From Microbulbifer okhotskensis (GTDB lineage Bacteria > Pseudomonadota > Gammaproteobacteria > Pseudomonadales > Cellvibrionaceae): a stretch of 64,000 nt of DNA. Where the stretch lies: NCBI RefSeq assembly GCF_023895975.1, contig NZ_JALBWM010000013.1, forward strand, positions 1 through 64,000. The letters run 5' to 3'. A program made the position numbers and the translations under genes. This document shows positions 36,415-45,776 of the stretch, one piece after another; the first letter of the stretch is position 1, and every line of letters begins with the position of its first letter. Under the pieces are notes generated by a model. It searched no databases. It saw only the letters and a program-made list of their open reading frames with translations, and was not told where the DNA came from.

Positions 36415-37605
36415 TTACTCTCGCTCAATAGCAACTGCGGTAGCTTCCCCTCCACCAATACAGAGACTCGCCACTCCCTTCTTGGCATCACGCTTTTCCA
36501 TCGCCGCCAGCAGGGTAACCATGATTCGAGCACCACTGGCACCCAGCGGATGGCCCAGAGCACAGGCGCCACCGTTAACGTTCACCTTCTCCCACGGTAA
36601 ATCCAGTTCGCGCATTGCCGCCATAGTAACCACGGCAAAGGCTTCATTGATCTCAAACAGGTCCACATCTGCCGCAGACCAGCCCGCGCTCTCCAGTAAC
36701 ATCTTCATAGCGCTTACCGGAGCAGTGGTGAACCACTCTGGCTCACGGGCAAACTGAGACTGCCCTTTAAGCACCGCCAAAACTTTTAGCCCGCGTTTTT
36801 CAGCCTCACTCTTGCGCATCAATACCAGTGCCGCAGCACCATCGGATATAGAGCTAGAGTTTGCAGCCGTTACAGTACCATCTTTACGAAAGGCCGGCTT
36901 CAACTGGGGAATCTTGTCGGGGCGAGCATTCCCTGGTGCCTCGTCAACACCCACTTCTATCTCACCTTTACGTGAAGTAATGGTTACCGTCGCAACTTCA
37001 CGAGTAAAATCACCACTCTCAATGGCAGCCTGAGCACGCGCCAGGGATTCCAGGGCAAATGCATCCTGTTCTTCACGAGTGAACTCGTACTTATCTGCAG
37101 TGGACTCTGCGAAGCTACCCATCAACTTGCCATCAGCGGCATTCTCAAGGCCGTCCAGGAACATGGAGTCCTTCACCTCACCATGACCGAGACGCATACC
37201 CGCGCGCGCCTTGGTCAGCAAGTAGGGGGCGTTACTCATACTTTCCATACCACCGGCAACGATGACCTTGCCTTCCCCCAACAGCAGAGCGTTACGGGCC
37301 ATCATCACGGTCCTCATACCCGAACCACAAACCTTATTGACCGTGGTACAGGGTGTTCCCACCGGAATACCGGCAGCCAGTGATGCTTGGCGCGCAGGGG
37401 CCTGCCCGACCCCCGCCGGAAGCACGCAACCCATCAGCACCTCATCCACATCCGCAGGTGCCACCCCTGCATCCTCCAGGGCCGCGCGAATAGCCACTGC
37501 GCCCAACCGGGGGGCGGTAAGGGCGGACAGGCTACCCTGCATAGCGCCCATCGGTGTGCGTGACATTCCGACAATTACGACGGGGTCCGAAGTTACATCA
37601 CTCAT
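36415..37605 (-). CDS. Acetyl-CoA C-acetyltransferase (thiolase)
   Basis: This 396-residue thiolase condenses two acetyl-CoA to acetoacetyl-CoA or runs in reverse. The catalytic Cys93 lies in NKVCGSGMR, His about 352 in GHPLGASG, and Cys about 382 in [15 protein letters not shown] completes the site. Length and motifs fit the biosynthetic (AtoB/PhaA) subgroup better than the FadA type. No polyhydroxyalkanoate or beta-oxidation genes are adjacent, so the pathway is open. It stands alone, flanked by the bidirectional terminator and the divergent lemA. Confidence 0.92.
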   Translation of the reverse strand: MSDVTSDPVVIVGMSRTPMGAMQGSLSALTAPRLGAVAIRAALEDAGVAPADVDEVLMGCVLPAGVGQAPARQASLAAGIPVGTPCTTVNKVCGSGMRTVMMARNALLLGEGKVIVAGGMESMSNAPYLLTKARAGMRLGHGEVKDSMFLDGLENAADGKLMGSFAESTADKYEFTREEQDAFALESLARAQAAIESGDFTREVATVTITSRKGEIEVGVDEAPGNARPDKIPQLKPAFRKDGTVTAANSSSISDGAAALVLMRKSEAEKRGLKVLAVLKGQSQFAREPEWFTTAPVSAMKMLLESAGWSAADVDLFEINEAFAVVTMAAMRELDLPWEKVNVNGGACALGHPLGASGARIMVTLLAAMEKRDAKKGVASLCIGGGEATAVAIERE

Positions 37606-37767
37606 TCTGGCTGCTCCAAGTTCTGTGCCGCCATCACTGATGTGGCGGCAATTGTTTTAATGTCGCCGCATTATAGCCGAAGCCCCACCCCCCTCCGCCA
37701 GAGGCTGGAGATACGCCGGCAGCCCAGTCCAGACGTGTTACTATCTGCGCCACAGCCAGGGGGAATA

Positions 37768-38376
37768 ATGAGAACTTATATGGAGTCTACGGGAATTATT
37801 GTGCTGGTCATCGGTGCCGCACTGCTGTTTTACATCGCCAGCATTTTTAACAAACTGATCTCGCTCAAGAATCGTGGAGAGAATGCTTTTGCACAAATTG
37901 AAGTTCAATTAAAAAGGCGTCACGATTTAGTGCCCAATCTGGTCGAGAGCACAAAAGCCTACCTGACTCACGAAAGGGAAACCCTGGAGGCCGTAACCAG
38001 TGCACGAAATACAGCGATTACAGACCTCAAAACTGCAGCTCGAAACCCCACCAGTGCCAGCGCTATTGGTAACCTTAGTCGCGCTGAGAGCGCGCTGAAC
38101 AGCGCCCTGAGCCGACTCAATGTAGTGATTGAGGCCTATCCCGAACTAAAGGCCGATCAGACCCTGATACAGCTTAATGAAGAACTCAACAGCACCGAAA
38201 ACAGGGTTGCATTTGCTCGCCAGGCCTTCAACGACTGCGTGACGAGCTACAACATTTACAAGCAGAGTTTTCCGCCTGTATTCCTCGCTGGCTTTTTTGG
38301 CCACCGAGCCAATGCCAAGTTGCTCGAGTTTGCCGATTCAGAAGCCCTCCAGGTAGCACCACGTATCGAGTTTTAA
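37768..38376 (+). CDS. LemA family protein
   Basis: This 202-residue protein has one N-terminal membrane helix (about 6-28), then the LemA signature NRGENAFAQIEVQLKRRHDLVPNLVE and a long helical bundle. The C-terminal half has ENRVAFARQAFNDCVTSYN and FPPVFLAGFFG, also family hallmarks. The ATG at 37768 follows CAGGGGGAATA; the 42 upstream in-frame codons lack support. LemA proteins are membrane proteins of unclear function, often encoded with M48 (HtpX-like) proteases or TPM-domain proteins; here the M48 gene starts 3 bp later. Confidence 0.92.
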   Translation: MRTYMESTGIIVLVIGAALLFYIASIFNKLISLKNRGENAFAQIEVQLKRRHDLVPNLVESTKAYLTHERETLEAVTSARNTAITDLKTAARNPTSASAIGNLSRAESALNSALSRLNVVIEAYPELKADQTLIQLNEELNSTENRVAFARQAFNDCVTSYNIYKQSFPPVFLAGFFGHRANAKLLEFADSEALQVAPRIEF

Positions 38377-38379
38377 ATC

Positions 38380-40293
38380 ATGGATTTTTTCGCACACCAG
38401 GATAAGGCGAAACAAACCAGTCGCTTATTGGTCAGCTTATTCGCTCTCGCAGTCATTACTTTGATCTGCCTGACGACGCTGGCAACTGCCGCAACGGTGT
38501 CCCTGTCCCACGCCCAACCGTTTTTGCCCTCAGAGATTGTCCAAGTTCTCGGCTGGGAAACTCTTGTTTCAATCGCTTTCTGCATCACCGCCATCGTCGC
38601 CTTAGGTAGCCTATATAAGTTCCAACAATTGGCGGCGGGCGGGATGGCGGTGGCCGAGTCCCTCGGCGGACATAAACTCAATGTGGCAGCCCTGAATGAT
38701 CGCGAAAAGCGCGCCCTAAATATCGTGGAGGAAATGGCGATTGCCACAGGAGTTCCGGTACCGGATGTGTACTTAATTGAAGATGAGGCCATCAATGCCT
38801 TCGCTGCAGGCCATTCACCTACCGATGCTGTGATTGGTCTGACACGAGGATCTCTGGAAAAGCTCAGCCGAGATGAATTACAAGGGGTTGTCGCTCATGA
38901 GTTCAGCCATATCCTCAATGGGGATATTCGCCTCAACACCCAGATAGTAGGTCTTTTGAACGGGATCTTGATTATCGGGCTACTTGGACACTGGTTATTT
39001 CGAGGGCCATCTGCCAGCGGCCGGGCGACCATTGTGAGACTGCCACTACTCGGCCTGGGGTTAGCATTAATTGTTTTCGGCTACGCCGGTACACTTTTGG
39101 GCAACCTGATCAAAGCCGCTGTGAGTCGACAACGGGAGTTTCTCGCCGATGCATCAGCAGTTCAATTTACGCGAAATAATCTCGGCATCGCCAATGCTCT
39201 AAAAAAAATTGGTGGCTACAATCTAGGCTCTGAACTCAGCAGCCCCAGTGCAATAGAATTTGGGCATATACTATTTGCCGCGGGAATGAAGCGGTCGCTG
39301 CTGAGCCTCCTTGCCACTCACCCTCCCCTACCGGTGCGCATTGCGCGGCTGGAACCGGCCTGGAAGGGGCTATACCCCGATACGAATGCTGATTGCTGGA
39401 AGGAGGATAAGCCGCAACCTCCAACAGCAGTGGAATCACAAATCGCGCAATTCTCAGCAGCGGTTACACCTACGCCCTTCCAAGCTGCCCTGGATGCCGT
39501 AGACAACAGCATCGCGCGCGTCAACACCCCTCAAGTGGCACTCGGCCACCAGCTACTTGCCACGATTCCCAGCACAATCCAACAGGCTGCTCATGATCCG
39601 TTCAGTGCCCGCGCACTGATATACCACCTACTTCTGCACACTGACAAATCCGAGCAGCGCCGGCAGTTAGAGTTATTGGCAAAGATTGCTCATCCTGCAG
39701 TGATTCGGGAGATGCAGAAACTGAAACCTCAGATGCAGGCGCTTCCCAGCAATGCCCGCCTCGCTTTAATCGACCTCTGCATTCCCGCTTTACGCGCACT
39801 GGTCCCCCAGCAATATCAAATCTTTAAACGAAACCTGATCAAGCTACTTCACAGTGACGGCAAGATAGAAATCTGGGAGTGGGCCCTCTACCGGGTTCTG
39901 ATACATGCACTGGAGGGCAGCCCCGATCGGCAACGCTTATCCACCCGCAAGAATGCAGGCAAGGATGCCTCTCGCTTTATACTGGCGGCTATAGCCCACT
40001 CCGGCAACAACGAGTACCTGCCGGCGAAGCGCGCTTATGAAAAGGGGCTCTTCGCTCTAAGCCTGGAAATTACCCCACTGCCCAGCAAGGCTGACATTAC
40101 CCTGCCCCGGCTCGACAAAGCCATTACAATAGCCAAACTCACTCCACCGCTGGAAAAGCCGCAGCTGCTGAAAGCAGTGGTAATCACCCTGAACCTCAAC
40201 GGATTGATTGAAGCGGAGGAAATAGAATTACTGCGAGCAGTAGCGGACAGCTTGGATTGCCCTATGCCCCCCATTATGGGCAACGAAAACTAG
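38380..40293 (+). CDS. HtpX-like M48 metalloprotease with long C-terminal extension
   Basis: This 637-residue membrane protease has two N-terminal helices (about 15-40 and 58-82) and the zinc motif HEFSH (His173, Glu174, His177). Two further helices (about 190-245) and the third ligand region REFLADASAV (Glu253) follow. The catalytic domain ends with THPPLPVRIARLEP near 310-330. The remaining 300 residues are not part of classical HtpX (about 290 residues). They look helical, with KLLHSDGKIEIWEWALYRVL resembling TerB-like folds, a guess. It is co-transcribed with lemA (3-bp gap), suggesting a shared membrane-quality task. Confidence 0.87.
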   Translation: MDFFAHQDKAKQTSRLLVSLFALAVITLICLTTLATAATVSLSHAQPFLPSEIVQVLGWETLVSIAFCITAIVALGSLYKFQQLAAGGMAVAESLGGHKLNVAALNDREKRALNIVEEMAIATGVPVPDVYLIEDEAINAFAAGHSPTDAVIGLTRGSLEKLSRDELQGVVAHEFSHILNGDIRLNTQIVGLLNGILIIGLLGHWLFRGPSASGRATIVRLPLLGLGLALIVFGYAGTLLGNLIKAAVSRQREFLADASAVQFTRNNLGIANALKKIGGYNLGSELSSPSAIEFGHILFAAGMKRSLLSLLATHPPLPVRIARLEPAWKGLYPDTNADCWKEDKPQPPTAVESQIAQFSAAVTPTPFQAALDAVDNSIARVNTPQVALGHQLLATIPSTIQQAAHDPFSARALIYHLLLHTDKSEQRRQLELLAKIAHPAVIREMQKLKPQMQALPSNARLALIDLCIPALRALVPQQYQIFKRNLIKLLHSDGKIEIWEWALYRVLIHALEGSPDRQRLSTRKNAGKDASRFILAAIAHSGNNEYLPAKRAYEKGLFALSLEITPLPSKADITLPRLDKAITIAKLTPPLEKPQLLKAVVITLNLNGLIEAEEIELLRAVADSLDCPMPPIMGNEN

Positions 40294-40331
40294 CCTCTAC
40301 AACGCCGACACAACTGCCGGTTGCTTAAAAG

Positions 40332-40955
40332 TCAGGAAGTGTGGTGCTGATACACAGGCCCAATGCCAACACTCCACAGAATGACCGACCCAATAAGCAC
40401 GGTAACCATCATTACCAGAGCTACGGTCAACACAGAGCAGGCGTACAAAAAAGCTCTGTCTTTATTCATATTCATCAGAATTGGAATGCCCGCAAAGACC
40501 AGATAGATCGAATATATGCCTGCAATCCCCACCGCCGCCATAGTCAGCCAAGGATGTGGATAAAGTACCACGATGCTGGCCAGGAAAATTGGCGTAGTAA
40601 TAAATACTGCCAGGGCAGTGCCCTCATAGTGCCGGGTGGACTCATCACCCTCCACCCGGTATGAACGCGCCATCCAATTAATAAACTCCCCTAGACAGTA
40701 AACGCCCGCCAAAAGAGCAAAATATGTAACAACAGACAGTACAGCCGCGCTTTCCGGGGTTAACTTGGCCATATGTCCCCCCACCTGAAATCCTACCCGG
40801 GTCACACCGAAGTAACCTGCAACAGTGGGAATCAGCGCCAGAAATGGGATATGGGTTACAAATACCACAAAAAAGGAATGGCGGTCAGCTCGTATCGCTT
40901 TCCATTCTTTCTCCGGGTTGGTAAGAATGCCAATGGTATGACTAAGTAGCCGCAC
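40332..40955 (-). CDS. Yip1-domain membrane protein
   Basis: This 207-residue protein has five predicted membrane helices and an N-terminal NPEKEWKAIRAD motif, typical of bacterial Yip1 (PF04893) proteins. Middle features include VTYFALLAGVYCLGEFINWMA. Function is unknown in bacteria. It converges on the M48 gene (38-bp gap) and follows the GGDEF gene on the same strand after 107 bp. Confidence 0.82.
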   Translation of the reverse strand: MRLLSHTIGILTNPEKEWKAIRADRHSFFVVFVTHIPFLALIPTVAGYFGVTRVGFQVGGHMAKLTPESAAVLSVVTYFALLAGVYCLGEFINWMARSYRVEGDESTRHYEGTALAVFITTPIFLASIVVLYPHPWLTMAAVGIAGIYSIYLVFAGIPILMNMNKDRAFLYACSVLTVALVMMVTVLIGSVILWSVGIGPVYQHHTS

Positions 40956-41062
40956 GCTGAATCTCCCTTCTAATGCCCTATCCTGCAGTATCGGGGGGTC
41001 GCCTCCGATTAACCAATGACAAAAGGAAATTAAGTGCCACTTTTAAATTTTCTTGATTTATA

Positions 41063-42256
41063 TCAGGCGTGAACTCTCAAGCAATTTCGCCCATTGCGTT
41101 TTGCTTTGTACAGGGCCTGATCAGCCGCCTTCAGAATACCATCAGAGCTTTTTAATGATTTATGGCGATGTGCCACTCCAATACTAACAGTAATCCTCAC
41201 TTGCCTAGTTCCCTCCTTACCCCTCGACGAACCAGCACTGCCATTAAAGAGGCGTCCAGACGCTCTCAGGCACATCGGGTAATGGGCGATTTTCTCCCTC
41301 AGAGCCTCCAGTAATATCTCTTTTTCGATGCCGTTTCGCCCGGGTATAAAGATGACAAACTCTTCCCCACCATATCGAAAAACTGTGCCGCGAGTGTGGC
41401 GACTGATCTGAGCTGCCACCATTCGCAAGGCTTGATCACCCACCTGATGGCCGTGCCTATCGTTCAGCTTTTTAAAATAATCAATATCCACCATCGCGAT
41501 ACTATAGTGACGCCCCGGCGTCAGCATTTGATAGCGAAAAGCCCGCCTCGAGCGTACCCCGGTCAGCTCGTCACGAAAAGCCAGCTCATAGCTGGCACCC
41601 AATAGTGAGGTCAGCAGTAACACTGCCGCAACAGTCCCGATAAATTCTACCGGGAGATTTATCCAGACAGCGAACAGGAGTAATAAATTACAACTGAATA
41701 ATCCCATCGCTGTGGGCCCAGGGTACAAAAAGAGCAAAGCAAAGGCCCCAACAGCAGAGACACAACTCACAAGCTGCGGTAGAGAAAATATTCTGGGTAA
41801 AAATCCAACCAGCCACTCTGGAAGGGTTTCCAACGGAAATATCATCCTGAGGGGCGCACAACACTCCAATAGCATTGCCAACCCCACGCTCTCGGCAATT
41901 AAACCCGAGAGCCAAAGAAACCCAAAAAAGCTAAACAGGCTGCGGTCACGACTGCAGGCAAACAGCACAAGGTTGACCGCTGCGATAGACAGGTAGAGTG
42001 GCAAATCTGTATTTAAATTGGGCAGGAACTGAAGTACTGCCGCAACATAAATAAGCATAATTAGCAAAGAAGCCAAGGCAACCCGGCTCGAGCGAAAACC
42101 CAAACTGAGCATCAACGCCATAACCAACAGCAATACAGGCAACTGCACGCTATACAGCGAGGTTAGATCAATCCAGGGTAGGTACTGCGCAGCGAGAAGA
42201 GCCAGAAGTATCCCTGGCAACCATATAAAGCGCAGCCACTGAAGGTAGGACGGCAT
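41063..42256 (-). CDS. Membrane-bound diguanylate cyclase (GGDEF)
   Basis: This 397-residue protein has an N-terminal multi-helix membrane region (about 8-220, roughly seven helices) without a recognised sensor domain. A C-terminal GGDEF domain follows (about 226-397). The signature is GGEEF at 296-300, with DELTGVRSRRAF and metal ligand region MVDIDYFKKLND. It is therefore predicted to make c-di-GMP. The allosteric I-site RxxD is not present at its usual place, five residues before the signature, so product inhibition through that site seems absent. An insert after GRLFNGS (SAGSSRGKEGTRQ) lengthens a loop. Neighbours give no clue to the signal. Confidence 0.9.
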   Translation of the reverse strand: MPSYLQWLRFIWLPGILLALLAAQYLPWIDLTSLYSVQLPVLLLVMALMLSLGFRSSRVALASLLIMLIYVAAVLQFLPNLNTDLPLYLSIAAVNLVLFACSRDRSLFSFFGFLWLSGLIAESVGLAMLLECCAPLRMIFPLETLPEWLVGFLPRIFSLPQLVSCVSAVGAFALLFLYPGPTAMGLFSCNLLLLFAVWINLPVEFIGTVAAVLLLTSLLGASYELAFRDELTGVRSRRAFRYQMLTPGRHYSIAMVDIDYFKKLNDRHGHQVGDQALRMVAAQISRHTRGTVFRYGGEEFVIFIPGRNGIEKEILLEALREKIAHYPMCLRASGRLFNGSAGSSRGKEGTRQVRITVSIGVAHRHKSLKSSDGILKAADQALYKAKRNGRNCLRVHA

Positions 42257-42339
42257 GATTTGGCAGTATTAGAAGATAACGCACCATTATACGGACATAG
42301 GACAGGTGCGTACCTGGAACAAGCTCACATAAAAGAAAG

Positions 42340-42371
42340 CTGACAGGGCAGGCGAACTCCCCCCCTGTCAG
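42340..42371 (-). terminator. Terminator of the sspA-sspB operon
   Basis: CTGACAGGG and CCCTGTCAG form a perfect 9-bp stem with a 14-nt loop. On the minus strand CTTTCTTTTATG follows. It lies 14 bp after the sspB stop. Confidence 0.75.
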
Positions 42372-42384
42372 ATAAACCGGAGTG

Positions 42385-42780
42385 CTATTTGACTACGCGC
42401 AACGCCGGTTTTTTCGCCGCCTTTTTACCCAGGCTGGTAGGCGGGGTCGGCTCGGGGGGCTCTGGAGTTTCCTCGGCCTCAAATACCATTCCCTGCCCGT
42501 TCTCACGAGCATAGATACCAACGACAGCCCCCACGGGGACTTGGATATCGGTTGGCACTCCACCAAAGCGTGCGTTAAACCTGATGGCGTAGTTATCCAT
42601 ATTCAAACTGGCAACAGCACCCTCCGAGATGTTCAAAACTATTTGACCATCATCGTTAACGTGCTGTTGAGGCACTAGGACACCAGCTAAGTGGGTATCA
42701 ACAAGAATATAAGGAGTGCACCGGTTATCGGTTATCCACTCGTAAAACGCCCGTAAAATATAGGGACGGTTGGATGTCAT
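42385..42780 (-). CDS. sspB: ClpXP specificity-enhancing factor SspB
   Basis: SspB delivers ssrA-tagged proteins to ClpXP. The ATG at 42780 gives MTSNRPYILRAFYEWITDN, the usual family start, and 131 residues. A GTG five codons upstream has a better-placed GAGGG and is an alternative. The substrate-binding core includes TPYILVDT, VLNISEGAVASLNM and IRFNARFGGVP. An acidic Pro-rich linker leads to the ClpX-binding tail KKPALRVVK, whose LRVVK motif is diagnostic. It follows sspA by 25 bp. Confidence 0.96.
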   Translation of the reverse strand: MTSNRPYILRAFYEWITDNRCTPYILVDTHLAGVLVPQQHVNDDGQIVLNISEGAVASLNMDNYAIRFNARFGGVPTDIQVPVGAVVGIYARENGQGMVFEAEETPEPPEPTPPTSLGKKAAKKPALRVVK

Positions 42781-42805
42781 CGCCGGCTTACTCACCAATA
42801 TTCCC

Positions 42806-43432
42806 TCAACGCATTTCCCGTTCGTATTCGGTCAAACTCTGCTGAAATGCCTCACGAGCAAACAGGCGATCCATATAATCCAGCAATGGTTTTACTTGTT
42901 TGGTTTTCGGCAAACTAACCTCAAACTGTTCGAGGCGCCACAGCAAAGGAGCCATGCAGCAATCCACCAGAGAGAACTCCTCGTTAAAGAAGTACGGCAG
43001 ATCGGTAAACATCGGCGCTATGCCAACAAGGCTATCGCGCAATTCTTTCCGCGCGGAAGCAGCATCTTTACCACCAGCGAGAATCTTATCCACCAACGGG
43101 CACCAGTCCCGCTCAATGCGATACATAATCTGGCGACTTTGCGCTCGGGCAACCGGATAAACCGGTAGCAGTGGCGGATGGGGGAAGCGCTCGTCCAGAT
43201 ACTCCATCATGACCTTGGTCTCGAAAAGCACCAGATCGCGATCCACCAGGGTCGGCAGGGAATTATAGGGGTTGAGGTCAGCGAGTTCGGCTGGTTTATC
43301 GTCGGAGTCTACATCGGTAATGTCGACGGAAACTCCTTTTTCTGCAAGTACAATACGCACTCGATGGCTGTAATGGCTGCGACCATCGGAAAAGAAGGTC
43401 ATCGAAGAGCGCTTGTTGGTAGGCACACCCAT
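42806..43432 (-). CDS. sspA: Stringent starvation protein A (GST-fold)
   Basis: SspA is a GST-fold RNA-polymerase-associated regulator. The ATG at 43432 follows GAGG 10 nt upstream and gives 208 residues. The N-terminal thioredoxin-like half has [22 protein letters not shown] and [19 protein letters not shown]. The helical half contains the [10 protein letters not shown] surface implicated in function. The order pet-sspA-sspB is standard in Pseudomonas-type genomes. Confidence 0.95.
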   Translation of the reverse strand: MGVPTNKRSSMTFFSDGRSHYSHRVRIVLAEKGVSVDITDVDSDDKPAELADLNPYNSLPTLVDRDLVLFETKVMMEYLDERFPHPPLLPVYPVARAQSRQIMYRIERDWCPLVDKILAGGKDAASARKELRDSLVGIAPMFTDLPYFFNEEFSLVDCCMAPLLWRLEQFEVSLPKTKQVKPLLDYMDRLFAREAFQQSLTEYEREMR

Positions 43433-43541
43433 GTTCAAACTACCTCAAACTGTAAGTCGGCTAAAGCCAACCTTTTATTCAAAATATAAAAGGGCAGTGA
43501 GCAAGCCCACCCCCCATTAAAGACAGATTATCGACGGCTTT

Positions 43542-45776
43542 TTAGTGCTGCATGTCTTTCCAGTATTCGCGGTTCAGCAACCAGGCGAAGATAAAGAATA
43601 CAAAAATAAACGCCAACACGTAAAAACCAACGCGCTTGCGATCTTCAGCCATAGGCTCTGCAATGTACTCCATAAAGTTGACAAGGTCATACATGGCCCC
43701 ATCAAATTCTTCCGGGGTCATAGAACCTTTTACCTTACCAACCTGCAGGCTACCACAAGCAGCATCCATAATCGGGTCGCCCAGCTCATCGCGGACGATT
43801 TTACCATGATCACGCTTGGGACCTGGTGCACACTCTTGAAGCCCCTGTAACTCCATCAGCACATGAGGCATAGCCACGCTCGGGAAGACTTTATTGTTTA
43901 CCCCGGTAGCACGACTGTCATCCTTGTAGAAGCTGCGAAGGTAAGTGTAGAGCCATTCCGGTGAGCGAGAACGAGCAACTAGCGTCAGGTCGGGAGGCGG
44001 AGCACCGAACCACAACTTTGAATCATCAGGGCGCATCGAGATCTTCATCAGATTACCGATCTTGTCATCACCCAACACCAGGTTTTGCGCCATCAACTCA
44101 ATGGGGATATCCAGGTCGGTAGACACTCGCTCCCAACGGGAGTAGTTAGCACTGTGACAACCCATGCAGTAATTGACGAAGTACTTGGCACCGCGCTGCA
44201 GTGACGGCGTGTCCTGCAGGTCGACACTAATGTGATCCAACTCAACGCTGGACTCCGCACCTACGGCCTTAATCGGAATAAAAGTCAACAGTCCAACAAC
44301 AATGATACCAATAAACAGGATACCGAACGTTTTACCACCCGATGGGCTGGTTACGCGCTCAGGTTCTGGATGAACCTCATCACGACTGGTGAGCCAAGGC
44401 AGTACCGCAAAGAAGCCTGCCAACAGGAGCGTCGCAATACCGACAAATGTATTTACAAATCCGTTCTTGCTTTGGTCTTCATCACCAAAGGTAAAGTTCG
44501 CAAATGCCATCCACAGGAACAGTGCCGCGAAGATGCCACTCACAACCCATGATACTACTCCCTTGCGCGCCTTCGGATTGGACCAAATAGGCATAGTGAT
44601 AAAGAAAGCAAAGTAGAACAGAGTTGCCACTTGAGACAGGAAGTTACGCCCCGGGGTCGGAGACTTAACACCCAGGTAACCGAGGATAATAAATACCGCA
44701 GCGAACAGCAGCAGCAATCCTTTTGGCAACCAACCCTTGTAGCGGATAGATCGCACCGGGCTTTTATCCAGCCAGGGCAATACAAACAAGACTGCAATCG
44801 CCGCCCCCATGGCTATCAGGCCAAGGAATTTCGCCGTAAGCGGACCAATATCCATGGTCACCGCACGTAGAATTGCGTAGAACGGTGTGAAGTACCAAAC
44901 CGGGGCAATATGTGGAGGCGTCTTCAGCGGGTTAGCTTCTTCAAAATTGGCGTGCTCCAGGAAGAAGCCGCCCATCTCCGGGAAGAAGAACACTACCGTG
45001 GCGAAGATAAACAGGAATACGGCAATACCTACCAAGTCGTGCACAGAATAGTAAGGGTGGAAAGCAATACCATCTTTCGGAATGCCGTTCTCGTCCTTAT
45101 TCTTCTTGATCTCGATACCATCAGGGTTATTCGAGCCCACCTCATGCAGCGCCAGGATATGCAGAACTACCAAGAGCACCAATACCAGCGGCAGTGCAAT
45201 CACATGCAGAGAGAAGAAGCGGGTCAGGGTAATACCGGAAATCAGGTAATCACCGCGAATCCACTCTACCAGGCTGTCACCAATAGCGGGAATGGCCCCA
45301 AATAGAGACACAATCACCTGGGCACCCCAATAGGACATCTGCCCCCAAGGCAGTACATACCCCATAAAGGCTTCAGCCATCAGTACCAGATAGATACACA
45401 TGCCGAAGATCCACACCAACTCGCGGGGCGGCTTATAAGAGCCGTACATCAAACCGCGGAACATATGTAGATACACCACTACGAAGAAGGCAGACGCACC
45501 TGTCGAGTGGAGATAGCGTATCAACCAACCCCACTCTACATCGCGCATGATGTACTCAACCGAGGCAAATGCTTCCTCGGCAGAGGGGTTATAACTCATC
45601 ACCAGCCAAATGCCGGTCAGGAGCTGGTTAACTAGCACCAGCAGGGAGAAAACACCGAAGAAATACCAGAGGTTAAAGTTTTTGGGCGCGTAATACTTGC
45701 CCATGTGCTTATCCCAGGCTTGGTAAATCGGCAGCCGCTGATCTACCCAGCCACCGAAATCTGCGAGCCACTTCAT
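43542..45776 (-). CDS. petBC: Fused cytochrome b / cytochrome c1 of the bc1 complex
   Basis: One 744-residue frame encodes both redox subunits. The cytochrome b part has eight helices with heme ligands His90, His104, His191 and His206. The Qo motif reads PVWY (292-295), not the common PEWY. Two additional hydrophobic segments (about 407-428 and 440-461) precede EPERVTSPSG. Another segment (484-507) ends VGA and resembles a cleavable signal. The cytochrome c1 part starts near 508, with heme motif CMGCH (537-541) and a C-terminal anchor (about 719-737). A fused precursor cut after export is known for Bradyrhizobium FbcH. Here petA is upstream, overlapping by 4 bp. Confidence 0.95.
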   Translation of the reverse strand: MKWLADFGGWVDQRLPIYQAWDKHMGKYYAPKNFNLWYFFGVFSLLVLVNQLLTGIWLVMSYNPSAEEAFASVEYIMRDVEWGWLIRYLHSTGASAFFVVVYLHMFRGLMYGSYKPPRELVWIFGMCIYLVLMAEAFMGYVLPWGQMSYWGAQVIVSLFGAIPAIGDSLVEWIRGDYLISGITLTRFFSLHVIALPLVLVLLVVLHILALHEVGSNNPDGIEIKKNKDENGIPKDGIAFHPYYSVHDLVGIAVFLFIFATVVFFFPEMGGFFLEHANFEEANPLKTPPHIAPVWYFTPFYAILRAVTMDIGPLTAKFLGLIAMGAAIAVLFVLPWLDKSPVRSIRYKGWLPKGLLLLFAAVFIILGYLGVKSPTPGRNFLSQVATLFYFAFFITMPIWSNPKARKGVVSWVVSGIFAALFLWMAFANFTFGDEDQSKNGFVNTFVGIATLLLAGFFAVLPWLTSRDEVHPEPERVTSPSGGKTFGILFIGIIVVGLLTFIPIKAVGAESSVELDHISVDLQDTPSLQRGAKYFVNYCMGCHSANYSRWERVSTDLDIPIELMAQNLVLGDDKIGNLMKISMRPDDSKLWFGAPPPDLTLVARSRSPEWLYTYLRSFYKDDSRATGVNNKVFPSVAMPHVLMELQGLQECAPGPKRDHGKIVRDELGDPIMDAACGSLQVGKVKGSMTPEEFDGAMYDLVNFMEYIAEPMAEDRKRVGFYVLAFIFVFFIFAWLLNREYWKDMQH

